The notes beneath the pieces are model-generated. The model saw only the letters and a list, made by a program, of their open reading frames with translations. It ran no database searches and was not told the origin of the DNA. Shown here piece after piece: positions 54,063-64,000 of a stretch of 64,000 nucleotides of DNA. The stretch's first letter is position 1, and every line of letters starts with the position of its first letter. The position numbers and the translations under genes are program-made. This stretch comes from Fulvia fulva (taxonomy: Eukaryota > Ascomycota > Dothideomycetes > Mycosphaerellales > Mycosphaerellaceae): assembly GCF_020509005.1 (NCBI RefSeq), contig NC_063014.1, forward strand, positions 806,001 to 870,000. Reading direction: 5' to 3'.

Positions 54063-57060
54063 TCAGCCCGCAAACCTAAACTTGGTCGCCTCCAATCGAC
54101 CCAGTCCCTCCCGTGGTGCAACATTACGCCTCCGATAGCTATTCGTGAAGTCCTGCAGCAGGCTACGGATCTTCCTGATCTCTTTCCCATCGATACGCTG
54201 CTGGATGTTACGCAGCAATCTCTCCGATTCTTGTGGTGCAATACTGCCAGCTGGCAACATCTGTACCGTTTTCGCAGTCCACTGCGCCACCTCGTTGGGC
54301 ATCATCTGGAAGAGCCCGAGAAGAACTCCTGATGCGTCTGGAAAGCAGTCCTGAGGGAAAGTGTACATCATGCCAGTCATGCTGCGTTGCACGAGTGTCT
54401 CGCCCTCTGCAGCGATAAGGCTCTTAACAGTATCGCGGATCTGGGGAGGGTTCGCTCGAAGACTGTAGGTACCATCGTTGGCATCGAAAGAAGGCGAGGG
54501 CATCTCCTCGCCACCATACGAAAGGAAGTCGCGAAGGAAGTGGAGTGTAGCTATCAGCGGCTCTTCCTTCAGCAGCGTGAGCGACGTTGACGCAGCTGAC
54601 AATATCGGCGACATCAGCGCGGATGCGACAAGCTTGCTTGGGTGGTATAGTAGCACGTCCGTAGTCAGCCGGAAGAAGTCCTCGATCACATCCGGAAGGT
54701 CTTCGGGTGGCAGGTCGTTGAGAGCGCGCAAAAAGGTGGTAGCTTGCTGCTCGTAGAAGGCGTATATGCTGTCGGTAGTTTCACGCGAGACGTAGTCGGA
54801 AACATCTGAAAACTCCCGCACCACGCTATCAGTCGCCCACAAGAAACAACCCTGTCTGCTAGTACCAAATCCGGAGGACAGCTTCTCGGCGAGTTGAGGT
54901 AGAAGAGGGGCAGCGTGAATGCGGTACGACAGTACCATATACCGCCAGCATCTACAGACTCTCTCGACAATCGGGACGAAATTGATGAAGGCATCGCAGA
55001 TGGTGGCCAGGGTTGGGAAGATCTCTTGGCAGTACTTCACTGCCGGATGGGGTTGTGATGGCTCAACCCAAGGTGTGACCCATTGAATGATGATTGTGAT
55101 GAGGTTCAGGTGGTCGGCGATGGCGAGCTTCTGCTCCTTTTCTGTTGCATTGTTCGCCATGACCATCAGTCGCTTCAGTATTGGATCGCAGCAAAGCTTC
55201 ATCGAGTCGTAGAGAGTGTCCAGCGGCTGCTTCGTGAGGACGGATGCGACACCTTCTGTGGTCTCCTCTTGGCTGGACGATGGGAGACTATCGAGGTTCT
55301 TCTCGTAAAACGACTGTAGTTGTGGCATGTAGCCTGATAGCAGGTCTGCGCAGTCGTTGCAGAAGAACTTGAAGCTGAGTGCGGCTGCTCGTACGACTTC
55401 CTGAGAGGGATGCGTGAAGGCTGCAAGGATGAAGTTGAGCTGATCTTGGAGAGTTTCTGGATGTTGCGCTGTCCATTCTGTGTATCGACCCAAAGCCATC
55501 ACAGCTTGGAATCGCACCTTCTCCTGATCGGGGATCTGAACGAGCAGCGGAATGAGTCGTGGCAGCATGATGTTCTCGTCGGATGGCACTTGACGGCCCA
55601 TGGCTCGCATGCTGAAAAGTGGTGCTTCGAGTGCCTGCCAGTTCGGTACCTTGCCATCGCTGGCTTGAGATCCATACTGGCTGACCCACTGTTCGATCTT
55701 GACGAAGCTCTTCTGTAGGCACTCTGTAACACCGATAACTTCGCAGCAATCCTTGAGAACATCTCCCAGCTGGTGTCTGAACTCGCGGAACCTGTCTTCT
55801 GCCTCTCGATCGCCATCGAAAAGGTCAGAGTCGTTGCCATTCTCAGGCACAGGGTACTGCAGATGGTGGATCATGATGTCGACCAGGTTGGAGTAGATGT
55901 CGACGTATTGCAGTCGAGCTTCCATATATCGCTCCAAGGTGATGTATTGCTTGAGCTCGTACCAGAAGTTGAATGTCAGTGACACAGCTTCTCGGTCCTT
56001 GTCTCGCATACAACACTCGAGCACAGCCTCGACAAGCCCACGGAAGTCGCCAGGCTGTCTCGCAGCTAAGATGACCCAAGCCTCTCCTGCTTCTGCGAAG
56101 ATTCGTGTGATGCCCTTGAAAGTCTCCCAATCCTCTTCCTCTGCGACCACTGCTATCCGCGGCTTTAGTGCTGCTAGTCTCGGAAACAGTGCCTTGATGG
56201 TGTTCATGTTCTCGTCGACTTCTCTCGTCTCCTTGAAGATGGCGCAAAGCGTCTCGACAGCCGCATCGAAGGAAGTGTCGGATTGACTGGCGGCCATGAC
56301 GACGTCCATGAGCGGCGAGTTGACAATGTCGTTCAAGGGCACCTCGCGGATCCACGATGTAATACACTCCAGGAGTTGTGGGTTGTTCGGTGCTTCCGGT
56401 GTGGACTGAGCGTACTGGGTAAGCAAGCGCAGAACGTGTTGCCCATTTTGCTCCAGCAATTCCTCTTGCCGCTCTCTCAGCTCATCCTCTGCCAAATTAA
56501 TCTTTCTCCCCTCTGTCACCTCTTCCGGAAGCACATGCAGGAACTCGAGGACGCAAGATATGCCGGACTGGTCGCTGCCCAATGTCGAGACGACCGTCTG
56601 CAGCACATTCTTCCAGTCGAGCATGAGGATGGCGAGGTTTGCTAGACAGACGCATAGCTGTGTTCGAATCGGCTTGGGGCCTTTGGCGTAGGATGCGACA
56701 ACCTGGAGGAGAGTCTCCCGGAGCTGCGGCCACGACTCTCGCGGTAGCTGGTGAAAGTCGAAGACTATCTGTTGAAGCATTGTAAGTCAGAATCGCCTCC
56801 CTCGCCGCCTCTGACCCGCCTTACCTTACCTTTCCCTTCAACGTCGTCGCAGCGAACAGCTTCGCTTCGTCTGTGGAGCCTGCCGACTGCAGGATCGCAA
56901 ATGTGGATGTCCAGGCCTCGGCGGATTTCTGGAATTGCTCGAGGAAAGTGTGGGCCTGGCTCTTCTGTGACCGGTCCACGTTACTAGACATGGTCGCGAG
57001 TGCAGAGAGGACCGGCGCAAAGGCCTGCTGGGAGCCGTTCATCGTGGCCGCCGTCGCCAT
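54063..57060 (-). CDS. MTR10: MTR10/transportin-3-type nuclear import receptor
   Basis: Two exons, complement(56830..57060) and complement(54063..56768), 61-bp intron; 978 aa. The phase-0 join gives TLKGKIVFDFHQLPRESWPQ, the conserved start of HEAT repeat 2 in Mtr10/TNPO3. N-terminus: APVLSALATMSSNVDRSQKS then HTFLEQFQKSAEAW. The rest is HEAT-repeat helices throughout, e.g. RTQLCVCLANLAILMLDW, NFWYELKQYITLERY, KVRFQAVMALGRYTEWTAQH, FKFFCNDCADLL, VERVCRCWRYMVLSYR, and a basic end (QDFTNSYRRRNVAPREGLGR). Length matches yeast Mtr10 (about 970 aa). It imports SR-type RNA-binding proteins such as Npl3 and takes part in tRNA nuclear traffic. The start ATG 57060 was chosen as the first Met; a second Met follows at residue 7. 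Divergent from the SmE gene. Confidence 0.93.
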
Positions 57061-57487
57061 GTTGGTGTTGCTAGTGTGTGCGCTGGTGGGGTGTTGTGCA
57101 GCTGACCATCTCCCGTTAGCAATAACCTTGGGATGAGATCGAGCAGTGAGCAAGGCAGCGGTGTTGGCGGGATATTGGTCTTTGTAGCAGTTGTGCGGTG
57201 GAAGTTGAATGTCTAAACAAAAGAGTGGAAGCCCCGCTGCCGCTTCACATGAGCCTCAGCCAGACGAGAAAGTGCGCACAGACACATCCCCAAACTTTGA
57301 CAAGAAGTTCACTTTGAAGACCGCGAGTCAATGCAGCACCACAACCACGCTCAACACCCATTCACCGCGCCACCATCCGAGTCGCATACCACATATCACA
57401 CTACACCGTGATCGAACTCCGCGCGACTCCACCAGGAACACTTCCATCGCCGCGCACTACCAGAAGCACGCGACAACCACCCTCACA
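57061..57487. other. Divergent promoter region of MTR10 and SmE, 427 bp
   Basis: CA-rich leader precedes SmE. An in-frame upstream ATG for SmE lies at 57209 with no stop before 57488. Confidence 0.5.
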
Positions 57488-57863
57488 ATGTCCGGACGAC
57501 CAGGCGGCCAGCGCAAAGTCCTGCTCCCACCCATCAACTTCATTTTCAAGCTCCTCCAACAGCACAACACCGTTCAGATCTGGCTCTACGAGCAGCTAGG
57601 CATCCGCATCGAGGGCAAGATCCGTGGCTTCGATGAGTTCATGAACTTGGTGATTGACGATGCGGTCGAGGTCAAGCAGCCCGGCAAGGGCCAGACGGAG
57701 GAGGATGTGAAGGGCCAGAGGAGGGAGTTGGGTGAGTACATAGAAAGAGACAGCCAGGAGAAATAGGCTCGGAAATGGAGGCGGAAGACAGTGTGCTAAC
57801 GATGCGGCAGGTCAAATATTGCTCAAGGGCGACAATGTGTGCCTCATCCAGAGCTTGACATAA
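57488..57863 (+). CDS. SME1: Small nuclear ribonucleoprotein SmE
   Basis: Two exons, 57488..57731 and 57811..57863, 79-bp intron (GTGAGT...GCTAAC...CAG); 98 aa, close to the ~92-94 aa of other SmE proteins. Sm1 motif: QIWLYEQLGIRIEGKIRGFD then EFMNLVIDDAVEV. Sm2 motif: ILLKGDNVCLIQSL, completed by the second exon. The N-terminal RKVLLPPINFIFKLLQQHN is diagnostic for SmE. It is part of the heptameric Sm ring on U1, U2, U4 and U5 snRNAs in the nucleus. The ATG at 57488 (MSGRPGGQRK) was preferred over the in-frame ATG at 57209, because the extra 93 residues are unlike any Sm protein. Confidence 0.95.
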
Positions 57864-58149
57864 ACGAAACGAAGTATGGGACCATGAGAAGTGAGACACG
57901 GCCAATGGAGAAGTGCACCTAAAGAGGGGCGAGCATCAAAAAGAGGGCACAGTGCGTCCGCGATGCATGGCCGTCATACTGCCACGATACGAGTGATACA
58001 CCGCGCGTGCGCTCCCATGGCCGACAGCGATTCGACGACGGGTGAAGAGGAAGCAAGCAAAACACCAAACGACGAAAGTAAGTAGATCACAAATGAGCTC
58101 TAGTGAAATGAAATGCTCATTGGGTATCACAAAGCCAAACATCGAAACG

Positions 58150-59001
58150 TCACAAGTTGTACTCGACAGCATGCAGGCTTCCGTCGCCTGCCGCTACAGC
58201 GTCAACTCTCCAGTCGTGCTCCTGCATTACGATCTGTCCAGGGTCGAGCAGCTGTTCAGCAAGGCACAAGCCGACTAGCGAAATATTAGCTCACTGTCCC
58301 TCAGTCTCCATGACTTGGGAAGACTCACCTAAATATGGCTTCTCCCTCTTACCATCCGCACAGTAGCTACTCAAGTACGCATCATAGAATCCAGCACCAT
58401 GCCCAGTCCTCGCGCCTTCACGATCAAAAGATACTCCGGGAACTACAACCATATCCAATCCTGGCGCTTCATCACCGCTTGACAGCAGTCCCAGGCCACC
58501 GATAGCATTCTCCCGCGCTTCAACACTCGACGCTGCCAGACTTGGGATCCCCCAAGAATCGTGCTCGAGCGTCTCATACTCCCTCAGCGAAGTTAGACGG
58601 AGCATGTCCATGATCTTTCGCTTCTTGCCTTCAGACCCAGATGAGACGCTGTGAAGGTAGGGAACGAAGACTTTCTTGTCGTTGTCGAAAGCATCTCTGA
58701 TCAGGAGATCTGTTTGAGCTTCTGATTTTGGCATCGAAAGGTAGATCCCAACCCGCTTTGCGTTTCTGTACTGTTGCATGGAGAGAATTGTTTCCTGCGC
58801 TTGTTTTGACTGTGCTGAGATGTCGTCTTCACTGAGTGCATAGAGCCGGTCTTTGATGTCTTTCCGGAGTGCTTTCTTTGCGTCTTTCTCTGAGGTCGAT
58901 GCCATGTTGCGTGCCTCTGATCCTATGCCGAAAGCCTTCGAAGAAACAAGTGGCGTGGGATTGTTGAAGCGGAGTCGTTGGATAGAGCGTCTGGCTAGCA
59001 T
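58150..59001 (-). CDS. 5-formyltetrahydrofolate cyclo-ligase (MTHFS)
   Basis: Two exons, complement(58329..59001) and complement(58150..58274), 54-bp intron (GTGAGT...GCTAAT...TAG); 265 aa. The splice joins KREKPYL to VGLCLAEQLLDPGQIV, restoring the family C-terminus with EHDWRVDAVAAGDGSLHAVE. N-terminal domain: ALRKDIKDRLYALSEDDIS and KRVGIYLSMPKSEAQTDLLI. Nucleotide/folate site: GVSFDREGARTGHGAGFYDA. It converts 5-formyl-THF to 5,10-methenyl-THF with ATP, salvaging folate for one-carbon metabolism. The first 32 residues (MLARRSIQRLRFNNPTPLVS...) are basic and Ser-rich like a mitochondrial presequence, and an internal Met33 (MASTSEKD) would start the cytosolic form. Tail-to-tail with SmE; divergent from ROT1. 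Confidence 0.93.
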
Positions 59002-59461
59002 GCCTACCTCAACGTTGATGGTTGTAGCTAGGGTGAGATGGACGTCACATGTCTAGTCTGTACGATATCGGCAGTATTCTCGTACCTTGCAGCGTTGGCA
59101 CGCTTGATGCGGGTGGCTGAGAAGGAGCCATCGCCAAGATTTGTAGAACGTCAAGGGTCGCGATTGCGTCGCCAGCCAGACGTTCAAGCAGACTTCCAGG
59201 GAGACATCGAACACACTTCACACACTCGCTTCTGACTCTGCAACACTCCTCACCACAGGCGCAACCCCACGAACATCTCGCATCACCATTCACATACACC
59301 AACTCTGATCTTGACAGCAAACAATTCCATTGCACGAGCATCTCGAGCGCAACCCGCACCCCGTCCCAACAAACAACCAAGCACACGCCGCCGCCACGAA
59401 CTCCCACGGCATAACAGCGAAACATCGCACATAGAGCTGCTGTGCAGCGCAACACTCCATC
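59002..59461. other. Divergent promoter region of MTHFS and ROT1, 460 bp
   Basis: The right half is a CA-rich leader before the ROT1 ATG. No other feature seen. Confidence 0.5.
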
Positions 59462-60493
59462 ATGCTGCTCTACCACTCCCTGGCCGCCGCGCTCTCCTTG
59501 GTTTCATATTCAAACGCGCAAGCCGCAGCAGCAGTGCCCGCAGGTCAGGCAGCCGCTGCAGCAGCGGCAGCAGGAGCACCACCGCCGGCAGGAGGAGCGG
59601 CGTTGGGAGGAGCAGGAGCTGGAGCAGCAGCAGCATCAGTCACGCCAGCGGCAGCCCCAACGGCAGCAGCGAATCCAGGCGCAGGCTCACTCATTGGAAC
59701 ATGGTCGACCAAGTCGAACAAGACGCTCACGGGGCCTGTATGTGAAAGCGGGCGTTGCATATATCTAGACGGTGCTAACGGTTGTGGTAGGGCTTTTATG
59801 ATCCTCTTAACGATAGACTGATTGAGCCAGAGCGAACAGGCTTCTCATACTCTTTCACTGATGATGGTCACTACGAGGAGGCATACTACCGAGCGATCGC
59901 GAACCCACAGAACCCAGCATGTCCGGCTGGCATCATGCAATGGCAGCATGGAACATATGAGGAGAACGCGAATGGCAGTATCACTTTGACGCCCATTGCA
60001 GTGGATGGACGACAATTGTTGAGCAAGCCTTGCGACTACGACAAGGGCATCTACACACGATACAACCAGACTGAGATGTTCAAGGTGAGGATAAACAAAT
60101 CTATGTTGAGAAAGAATGACCTGCTGACACGCGACACAGTCCTGGGAACAACTCACAGACCCCTACCACAACATCCCACGCCTGAACCTCTTCAAATTCG
60201 ACGGCTCACCCATGGCGCCAATGTACCTCGTCATGTCTCCGCCCCAAATGCTCCCAACCACCACCCTCAACCCAACCACACCCGCCTCCGCAGGCGCGAA
60301 GTCAACAAACAAGGCGAAGCGAGGTCTCGAGCACGAGGTGCCGCTGAACTGGAAGCCTCAACTCTTCGACCAAAGCCACGGCGATGTGGTGCATAGCATA
60401 AACGCAGAGCGACTCTGGTGGGTTGGTCTCACTTTCACTGGAGTCGGTGGATTGCTATACTTTGGACCAAGACGGCTGGGATTGAGATTGTGA
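59462..60493 (+). CDS. ROT1: ROT1-like ER membrane chaperone
   Basis: Three exons: 59462..59737, 59791..60084 and 60140..60493, introns 53 and 55 bp, all joins in phase 0; 307 aa. A signal peptide ([20 protein letters not shown]) is followed by an unusual Ala/Gly/Pro-rich stretch (about 21-73) encoded by GCA/GCG repeats. Next comes the conserved ROT1 luminal domain: [80 protein letters not shown] and [20 protein letters not shown]. One C-terminal transmembrane helix follows ([18 protein letters not shown]). ROT1 is an ER membrane protein needed for cell-wall beta-1,6-glucan synthesis and glycoprotein folding. Several N-glycosylation sites (NKT, NGS, NQT) are visible. Confidence 0.93.
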
Positions 60494-61140
60494 GCATGAT
60501 GAGGACAATAAAAATTAGCATAATGATTGGAGTGTATATATAGAGATGTACAGCACAAGGAGCATGGATATGGCGTACAGCAAGACATGGCGTTTCGGGA
60601 TTGGAATGGAATCGGGATCGGAAGGGATGGGATGGGATGAAGTGATATCAAGGCTTGACAGTGGGTGATGGCTAGTGTCAGTGATGAAATGGCGAGATAT
60701 GAATGCAATCTGTGGATATGCTTTCCCATCATTATAAGTTTGTCCGTAAACCACAAGGTGTCGAGGAGTGCAAAACTTCAGCTTGTACAGCAGCAGTCAT
60801 AGTAGTGGTCGCTGGGATCAAGAATAAGGCAGTCTTTCACAGTCTAGGTCAGCCGATGCAATGCGGATTGAGAACAACAGTGATTCTGCGACAGCGAGCA
60901 AAGTTCGGGGTGTAATCGTACATTCCATACCTATGAACCTATTCCAAGCCGGTTGCTGGCTCGGTCTTGATTCCAAAGTCGGTCTCATAAGCTATAATAC
61001 AAACTCATCCTGTCGTAGCCTCATGTCTCGGGTCTCGTAATCCATGTCGTCGTCAACCCATATCTCCTCTCTTGTTGCCTCATCTATCTTCATAGCAGCA
61101 CATACTGCCACTTCCCAGAACTGCCCCACTCAGGATCCCT
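60494..61140. other. Tail-to-tail intergenic gap, 647 bp
   Basis: 3' regions of ROT1 (+) and the DUF6697-like gene (-). Contains a GGGATGGGATGG-type stretch near 60624. No gene. Confidence 0.5.
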
Positions 61141-63723
61141 CTACTTCTTCCTCAAATGTGGCGCGACCGCCTTCTCCCTCACATGCTTCGGAGCATTTCC
61201 CTTCCCCGGCACCGGAGCCGCCTTCCTCATCTCATCATTCAACCGCTTCGCAATATCCAGATCACCGCCTCCGCCCCAGGTAGGGGTGGGCTTCTTCTCG
61301 TCCTCGTCTAGCAGATATGTACCCAGACCATTGAGACCCTCCTTAGGAATGGCAGAGGCGCGGGAAGAGGTCTTGGGACTCTCGTTGAAGGATGGGTAGC
61401 CGGCCTGTGTTGGAGCGCGGGCAGCATCGCGTTGCTTCTGGTCGAGAGCGGCTTTGCGAGCCTTGGAGTCGATCGCGGCTTGTTTCTGGGTGGCTTCCTT
61501 TTGGAGCTTGGCGACTGCTGCTGCTACGTCGGAGCCGTCTTTTGGTGGGGAGGGCTTGACGACCTGGACGGCGTTCTTGTCGATCGTGCCGGCTTTCATG
61601 GAAGTCTCGTGGGTGCCGCGGACTGGAGGAGTGGCAGGACGGGGCGGCATGAACTGCTTGAGCTTGCGCTCTTCCTTCTCGTCCAGAGCTCCAGCTTTCA
61701 TCTCGGTGTCTGTAGAGTCGCGGATTGGGGGCGTGACTGGGCGCTTCGAGCCTGTCTTGCCAGAAGCCTTCGCGACACTGGGGTTCTTGCTCAGCTTGAC
61801 CAGAGTGTCGAGGAGTTTGCTGTCGAACTTCTTGAACTCGAGGTACTCCCACCAGAGTCGCATGCCCGGCTCAATTTCCAAGTCAGACTTGGTAAAAGAT
61901 TCGAAGATGGCATCCTTCGTCAGGAACGTCACCTTCACAAGAGCGTCCTTCCCCCAGTCCTTGAGCCGCTCGGCGTACGCGGCGAGTGCCTTCGTGACGC
62001 GTCTCTCGATGCCACCAGCGCTGTCCTCGCCAGTGGCGAAGGTGGCTGGCGTCTGGAGAGCCGAGTCAGTTGGTGTAGGTCCCTCGTATTTGGGGCGCTG
62101 CCAGAACTGGTCCATCAACTTCTCAGTTACCCATCGGGGACGACCAGGGTTGCTGAGCTGATCGGCCCAGTAATGACGAACATGCTCTGGAATCTCGGTC
62201 ATGAGGTGATCGTAGTCCACTTTGTCCGAAAAGCGGGTCTGACTGTACGAGCCATAGTACTTATACTCGGCAGAATCCTTCTCCTTGATGAAGACAGGGC
62301 ATTTCTCGTAGTGCCACTCGTACGGAGCCTCGCCGGGAAGGGTGATGGTGTCGTTGAAGAAGGGAGTAAGCTTGGCACCATTCTTGCCAGGTGCTTCGGG
62401 AAGGTATGGCTCGTGCTCCGAGTCCAATATCCAGTACGCCGAGCCCTCTTCGTTGTTACCGGCCTTGCTGTTGAAGTAAAAGCCAGAGGACCATTCCTCG
62501 CCTCCAAACTCCTGGCGGAGGAACTCCTTCGAGAACGTCACAGTGTTGCTTGGGATCGTAGCAGTTCGCTCTTTCATCTGTGTGACGGCGAACGGGACCC
62601 ACTTTGTGCCGTGCTGCGACTGAATCGGGACCTGAGACTGAACTTGGATCTGAGAATGATCCGAGGCTTGAGGTAGGGCTGCAATTGGGGCTTCTGCCGC
62701 GACCTCAGTCCGATCTGTGGCCTGAGGCTGAGGCAGAGGCTGAGCCTTGGCCGCTGCTGCAGCTTCCTCCCTGGCTTCAGGCGCTTTGCACTTCTCGTAA
62801 AGTCGGGCCAGTGTCTCTTTGGCCCCAGACGTGGCTTTGTCGGCAGCAGGCGCCTTAACCTCAAGCGCCCTCGACTTTGAGCTGTGTGGGCGTGGCGCAG
62901 GTGCATGTGTTGGAGTGCTGTGAGAGCCAGTGTCGGAGCCAAGTCGTGGCTTGACAGCATCTGGATGTGCCTCCTTCACGTGCGCGAGCAGCTCGTTGAT
63001 ATCGCCATAGGCTGTCTCGCAGCATGCAAACCCAATCACCTTGGATCCTGGGGTTGGCGGAGCTTCAAGTAGCTTGTCAGCAGGCGCATCTTCCGCGCCA
63101 ATAATGATGCCCTTCAGCTTATCGGCTTCTCTTCTCAGCTTGAAAGCGACGGTTGCCATGATATCGGCCCGAGTGAGATACTCTTCAGCGATTTGCTCGG
63201 TGGCAAAGTTGTCAGTCATCTCCTTCCGTGGTGACAAATCCATGCTCAGAAGCTCCTCGTCGTCGGCTTTGAGCATCCTATTCATTGCTGGAACAGCACT
63301 GGTTCCGCGATTGATTACGGTGTCATCTGTCTCGGCATCGTCCTCTTGCAGACTCTTGATCCGACCCTCCAGAATCCGCAGATCACGCTGAAGCATGCTG
63401 CGAAGCTCTGCGACTTCTTTGGCAGTGCCGCGAGCCATCTTCTCCAAGCGTACGTTATCACTCATGTGTGACACGTTCATGTCCACGAGATACTTCCGCA
63501 TCTTCTGCATGTCAGGCATCGAAGCAGTCCGCGGCTCGTGATAGCGCTGCATGTCCATGCCGTTCGGCTGGAAGCTGGGGGTCGATGGGTCGTAGGATGG
63601 TGTCGGCATGTGGATGTTGGCGTTGTATCCTGTGGACCACTGAGGCTGGATGTAGCCGCTTGGGTATGCCATGTTGTGGTAGTTGTAGGCTGGATGCTCT
63701 GACGAGAACTGATGACTAGCCAT
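61141..63723 (-). CDS. Large hypothetical protein with a DUF6697-like domain
   Basis: Uninterrupted frame of 860 aa from ATG 63723. Layout: Tyr/Pro/Gln-rich N-terminus; a coiled coil near 85-125 (VAELRSMLQRDLRILEGRIK); a short CC...H...H segment (GFACCETAYGDINELLAHVK) that may bind zinc; an Ala/Pro/Gln-rich linker with repeated QxQVQSQ units. A folded-looking domain follows at about 385-640 (TFSKEFLRQEFGGEEWSSGF, FFNDTITLPGEAPYEWHYEK, HLMTEIPEHVRHYWADQLS, RLWWEYLEFKKFDSKLLDTL). The C-terminal tail is basic with two related units (RPVTPPIRDSTDTEMKAG and RPATPPVRGTHETSMKAG). The central domain resembles the fungal DUF6697 family, function unknown. No signal peptide or membrane helix. Confidence 0.7.
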   Translation of the reverse strand: MASHQFSSEHPAYNYHNMAYPSGYIQPQWSTGYNANIHMPTPSYDPSTPSFQPNGMDMQRYHEPRTASMPDMQKMRKYLVDMNVSHMSDNVRLEKMARGTAKEVAELRSMLQRDLRILEGRIKSLQEDDAETDDTVINRGTSAVPAMNRMLKADDEELLSMDLSPRKEMTDNFATEQIAEEYLTRADIMATVAFKLRREADKLKGIIIGAEDAPADKLLEAPPTPGSKVIGFACCETAYGDINELLAHVKEAHPDAVKPRLGSDTGSHSTPTHAPAPRPHSSKSRALEVKAPAADKATSGAKETLARLYEKCKAPEAREEAAAAAKAQPLPQPQATDRTEVAAEAPIAALPQASDHSQIQVQSQVPIQSQHGTKWVPFAVTQMKERTATIPSNTVTFSKEFLRQEFGGEEWSSGFYFNSKAGNNEEGSAYWILDSEHEPYLPEAPGKNGAKLTPFFNDTITLPGEAPYEWHYEKCPVFIKEKDSAEYKYYGSYSQTRFSDKVDYDHLMTEIPEHVRHYWADQLSNPGRPRWVTEKLMDQFWQRPKYEGPTPTDSALQTPATFATGEDSAGGIERRVTKALAAYAERLKDWGKDALVKVTFLTKDAIFESFTKSDLEIEPGMRLWWEYLEFKKFDSKLLDTLVKLSKNPSVAKASGKTGSKRPVTPPIRDSTDTEMKAGALDEKEERKLKQFMPPRPATPPVRGTHETSMKAGTIDKNAVQVVKPSPPKDGSDVAAAVAKLQKEATQKQAAIDSKARKAALDQKQRDAARAPTQAGYPSFNESPKTSSRASAIPKEGLNGLGTYLLDEDEKKPTPTWGGGGDLDIAKRLNDEMRKAAPVPGKGNAPKHVREKAVAPHLRKK

Positions 63724-64000
63724 GGTGGTAGAGTATGTGTTGTGAGTCGGAGGTTGATGTGAGTGGTAGAGTTGGTTGAAGTTCCTTCAGGTGTGGATGA
63801 AAAAGTCTGCCGAAGTGATGACTGCTTGTAATTGTCCTGTGACAATGAGTCCGAGCCTTGTGCCAAGAAGAGCCTGCGGTAGGAGTGACAAACCTGTGAT
63901 AAAGCGTCCGCGATGAAGCAAAGCGCCGCGTGCCAAAGTAGTGACTTCTGGAATGCTCTCATTAGTGAAATTCCCATCTGTATGGAAGCCTGACCGACCT
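63724..64000. other. Upstream region of the DUF6697-like gene to the window edge
   Basis: Presumed promoter, 277 bp. A longer minus frame overlaps the gene start and continues to about 63977 but has no motif. Confidence 0.4.

Noticed and set aside
63477..63977. 166-codon minus-strand frame over the start of the DUF6697-like gene
   Set aside because: Overlaps the real gene in another phase; His/Thr-rich out-of-frame reading.
1..64000. CRISPR arrays, operons, riboswitches, ribosomal RNA
   Set aside because: None seen. The window is eukaryotic, and no regularly spaced repeats or rRNA-like sequence were noticed.

Overview
This window is nuclear DNA of a filamentous ascomycete (Pezizomycotina), most likely a Dothideomycete. 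Genes sit on both strands with short intergenic gaps. Introns are mostly 49-80 bp with GT...(C)TAAC/CTGAC...AG signals. Families typical of such fungi are present: Zn2Cys6 regulator, RTA1-like, DUF6604, BTB/POZ, SulP and MFS hexose carrier. No bacterial or viral features were seen. The class-level placement is an inference from gene content and architecture. All functions were assigned by reading the translations, without database searches.

Layout. 1-4.1 kb: partial F-box-like gene and a large Zn2Cys6 transcription factor (both minus). 4.1-7.5 kb: gene-poor, with one possible broken gene. 7.5-20 kb: RSC4-like tandem bromodomain protein (+), DUF6604 protein (+), RTA1-like membrane protein (-), 3-hydroxyisobutyrate/threonate-dehydrogenase-like enzyme with a duplicated C-terminal domain (+), a small two-exon gene (-) and methylenetetrahydrofolate reductase (-). 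20-24.5 kb: gene-poor, containing the most unusual object in the window, a tRNA-Glu(CUC) gene interrupted three times. 24.5-36 kb: hexose transporter, two hypothetical genes, a Rid-family protein, a DSF2-like SEL1-repeat protein and a disordered protein. 36-40.3 kb: three tandem BTB/POZ paralogues, all minus. 40.4-43.9 kb: two hypothetical genes. 44.1-45.7 kb: an inverted repeat around a telomere-like tract, next to a pogo/Fot-type DNA transposon that has lost its catalytic core. 45.8-64 kb: SulP sulfate permease, BUB2-like checkpoint GAP, an Af470-like monooxygenase, MTR10-type karyopherin, SmE, 5-formyl-THF cyclo-ligase, ROT1 and a DUF6697-like protein.

Most genes are unrelated housekeeping or accessory functions. 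The clear functional links are the two folate enzymes (MTHFR and MTHFS, 38 kb apart) and the BTB cluster, which arose by tandem duplication. No biosynthetic core enzyme (PKS, NRPS, terpene synthase) is present, so the regulator, transporter, RTA1 and monooxygenase genes do not form a recognisable metabolite cluster.

Main discovery candidate: the tRNA-Glu gene at 22065-22275. It has a normal tRNA intron after position 37. It also has two 54-bp inserts with full spliceosomal-intron signals, one in the D-loop and one in the T-stem. Removing all three gives a tRNA in which every stem pairs.
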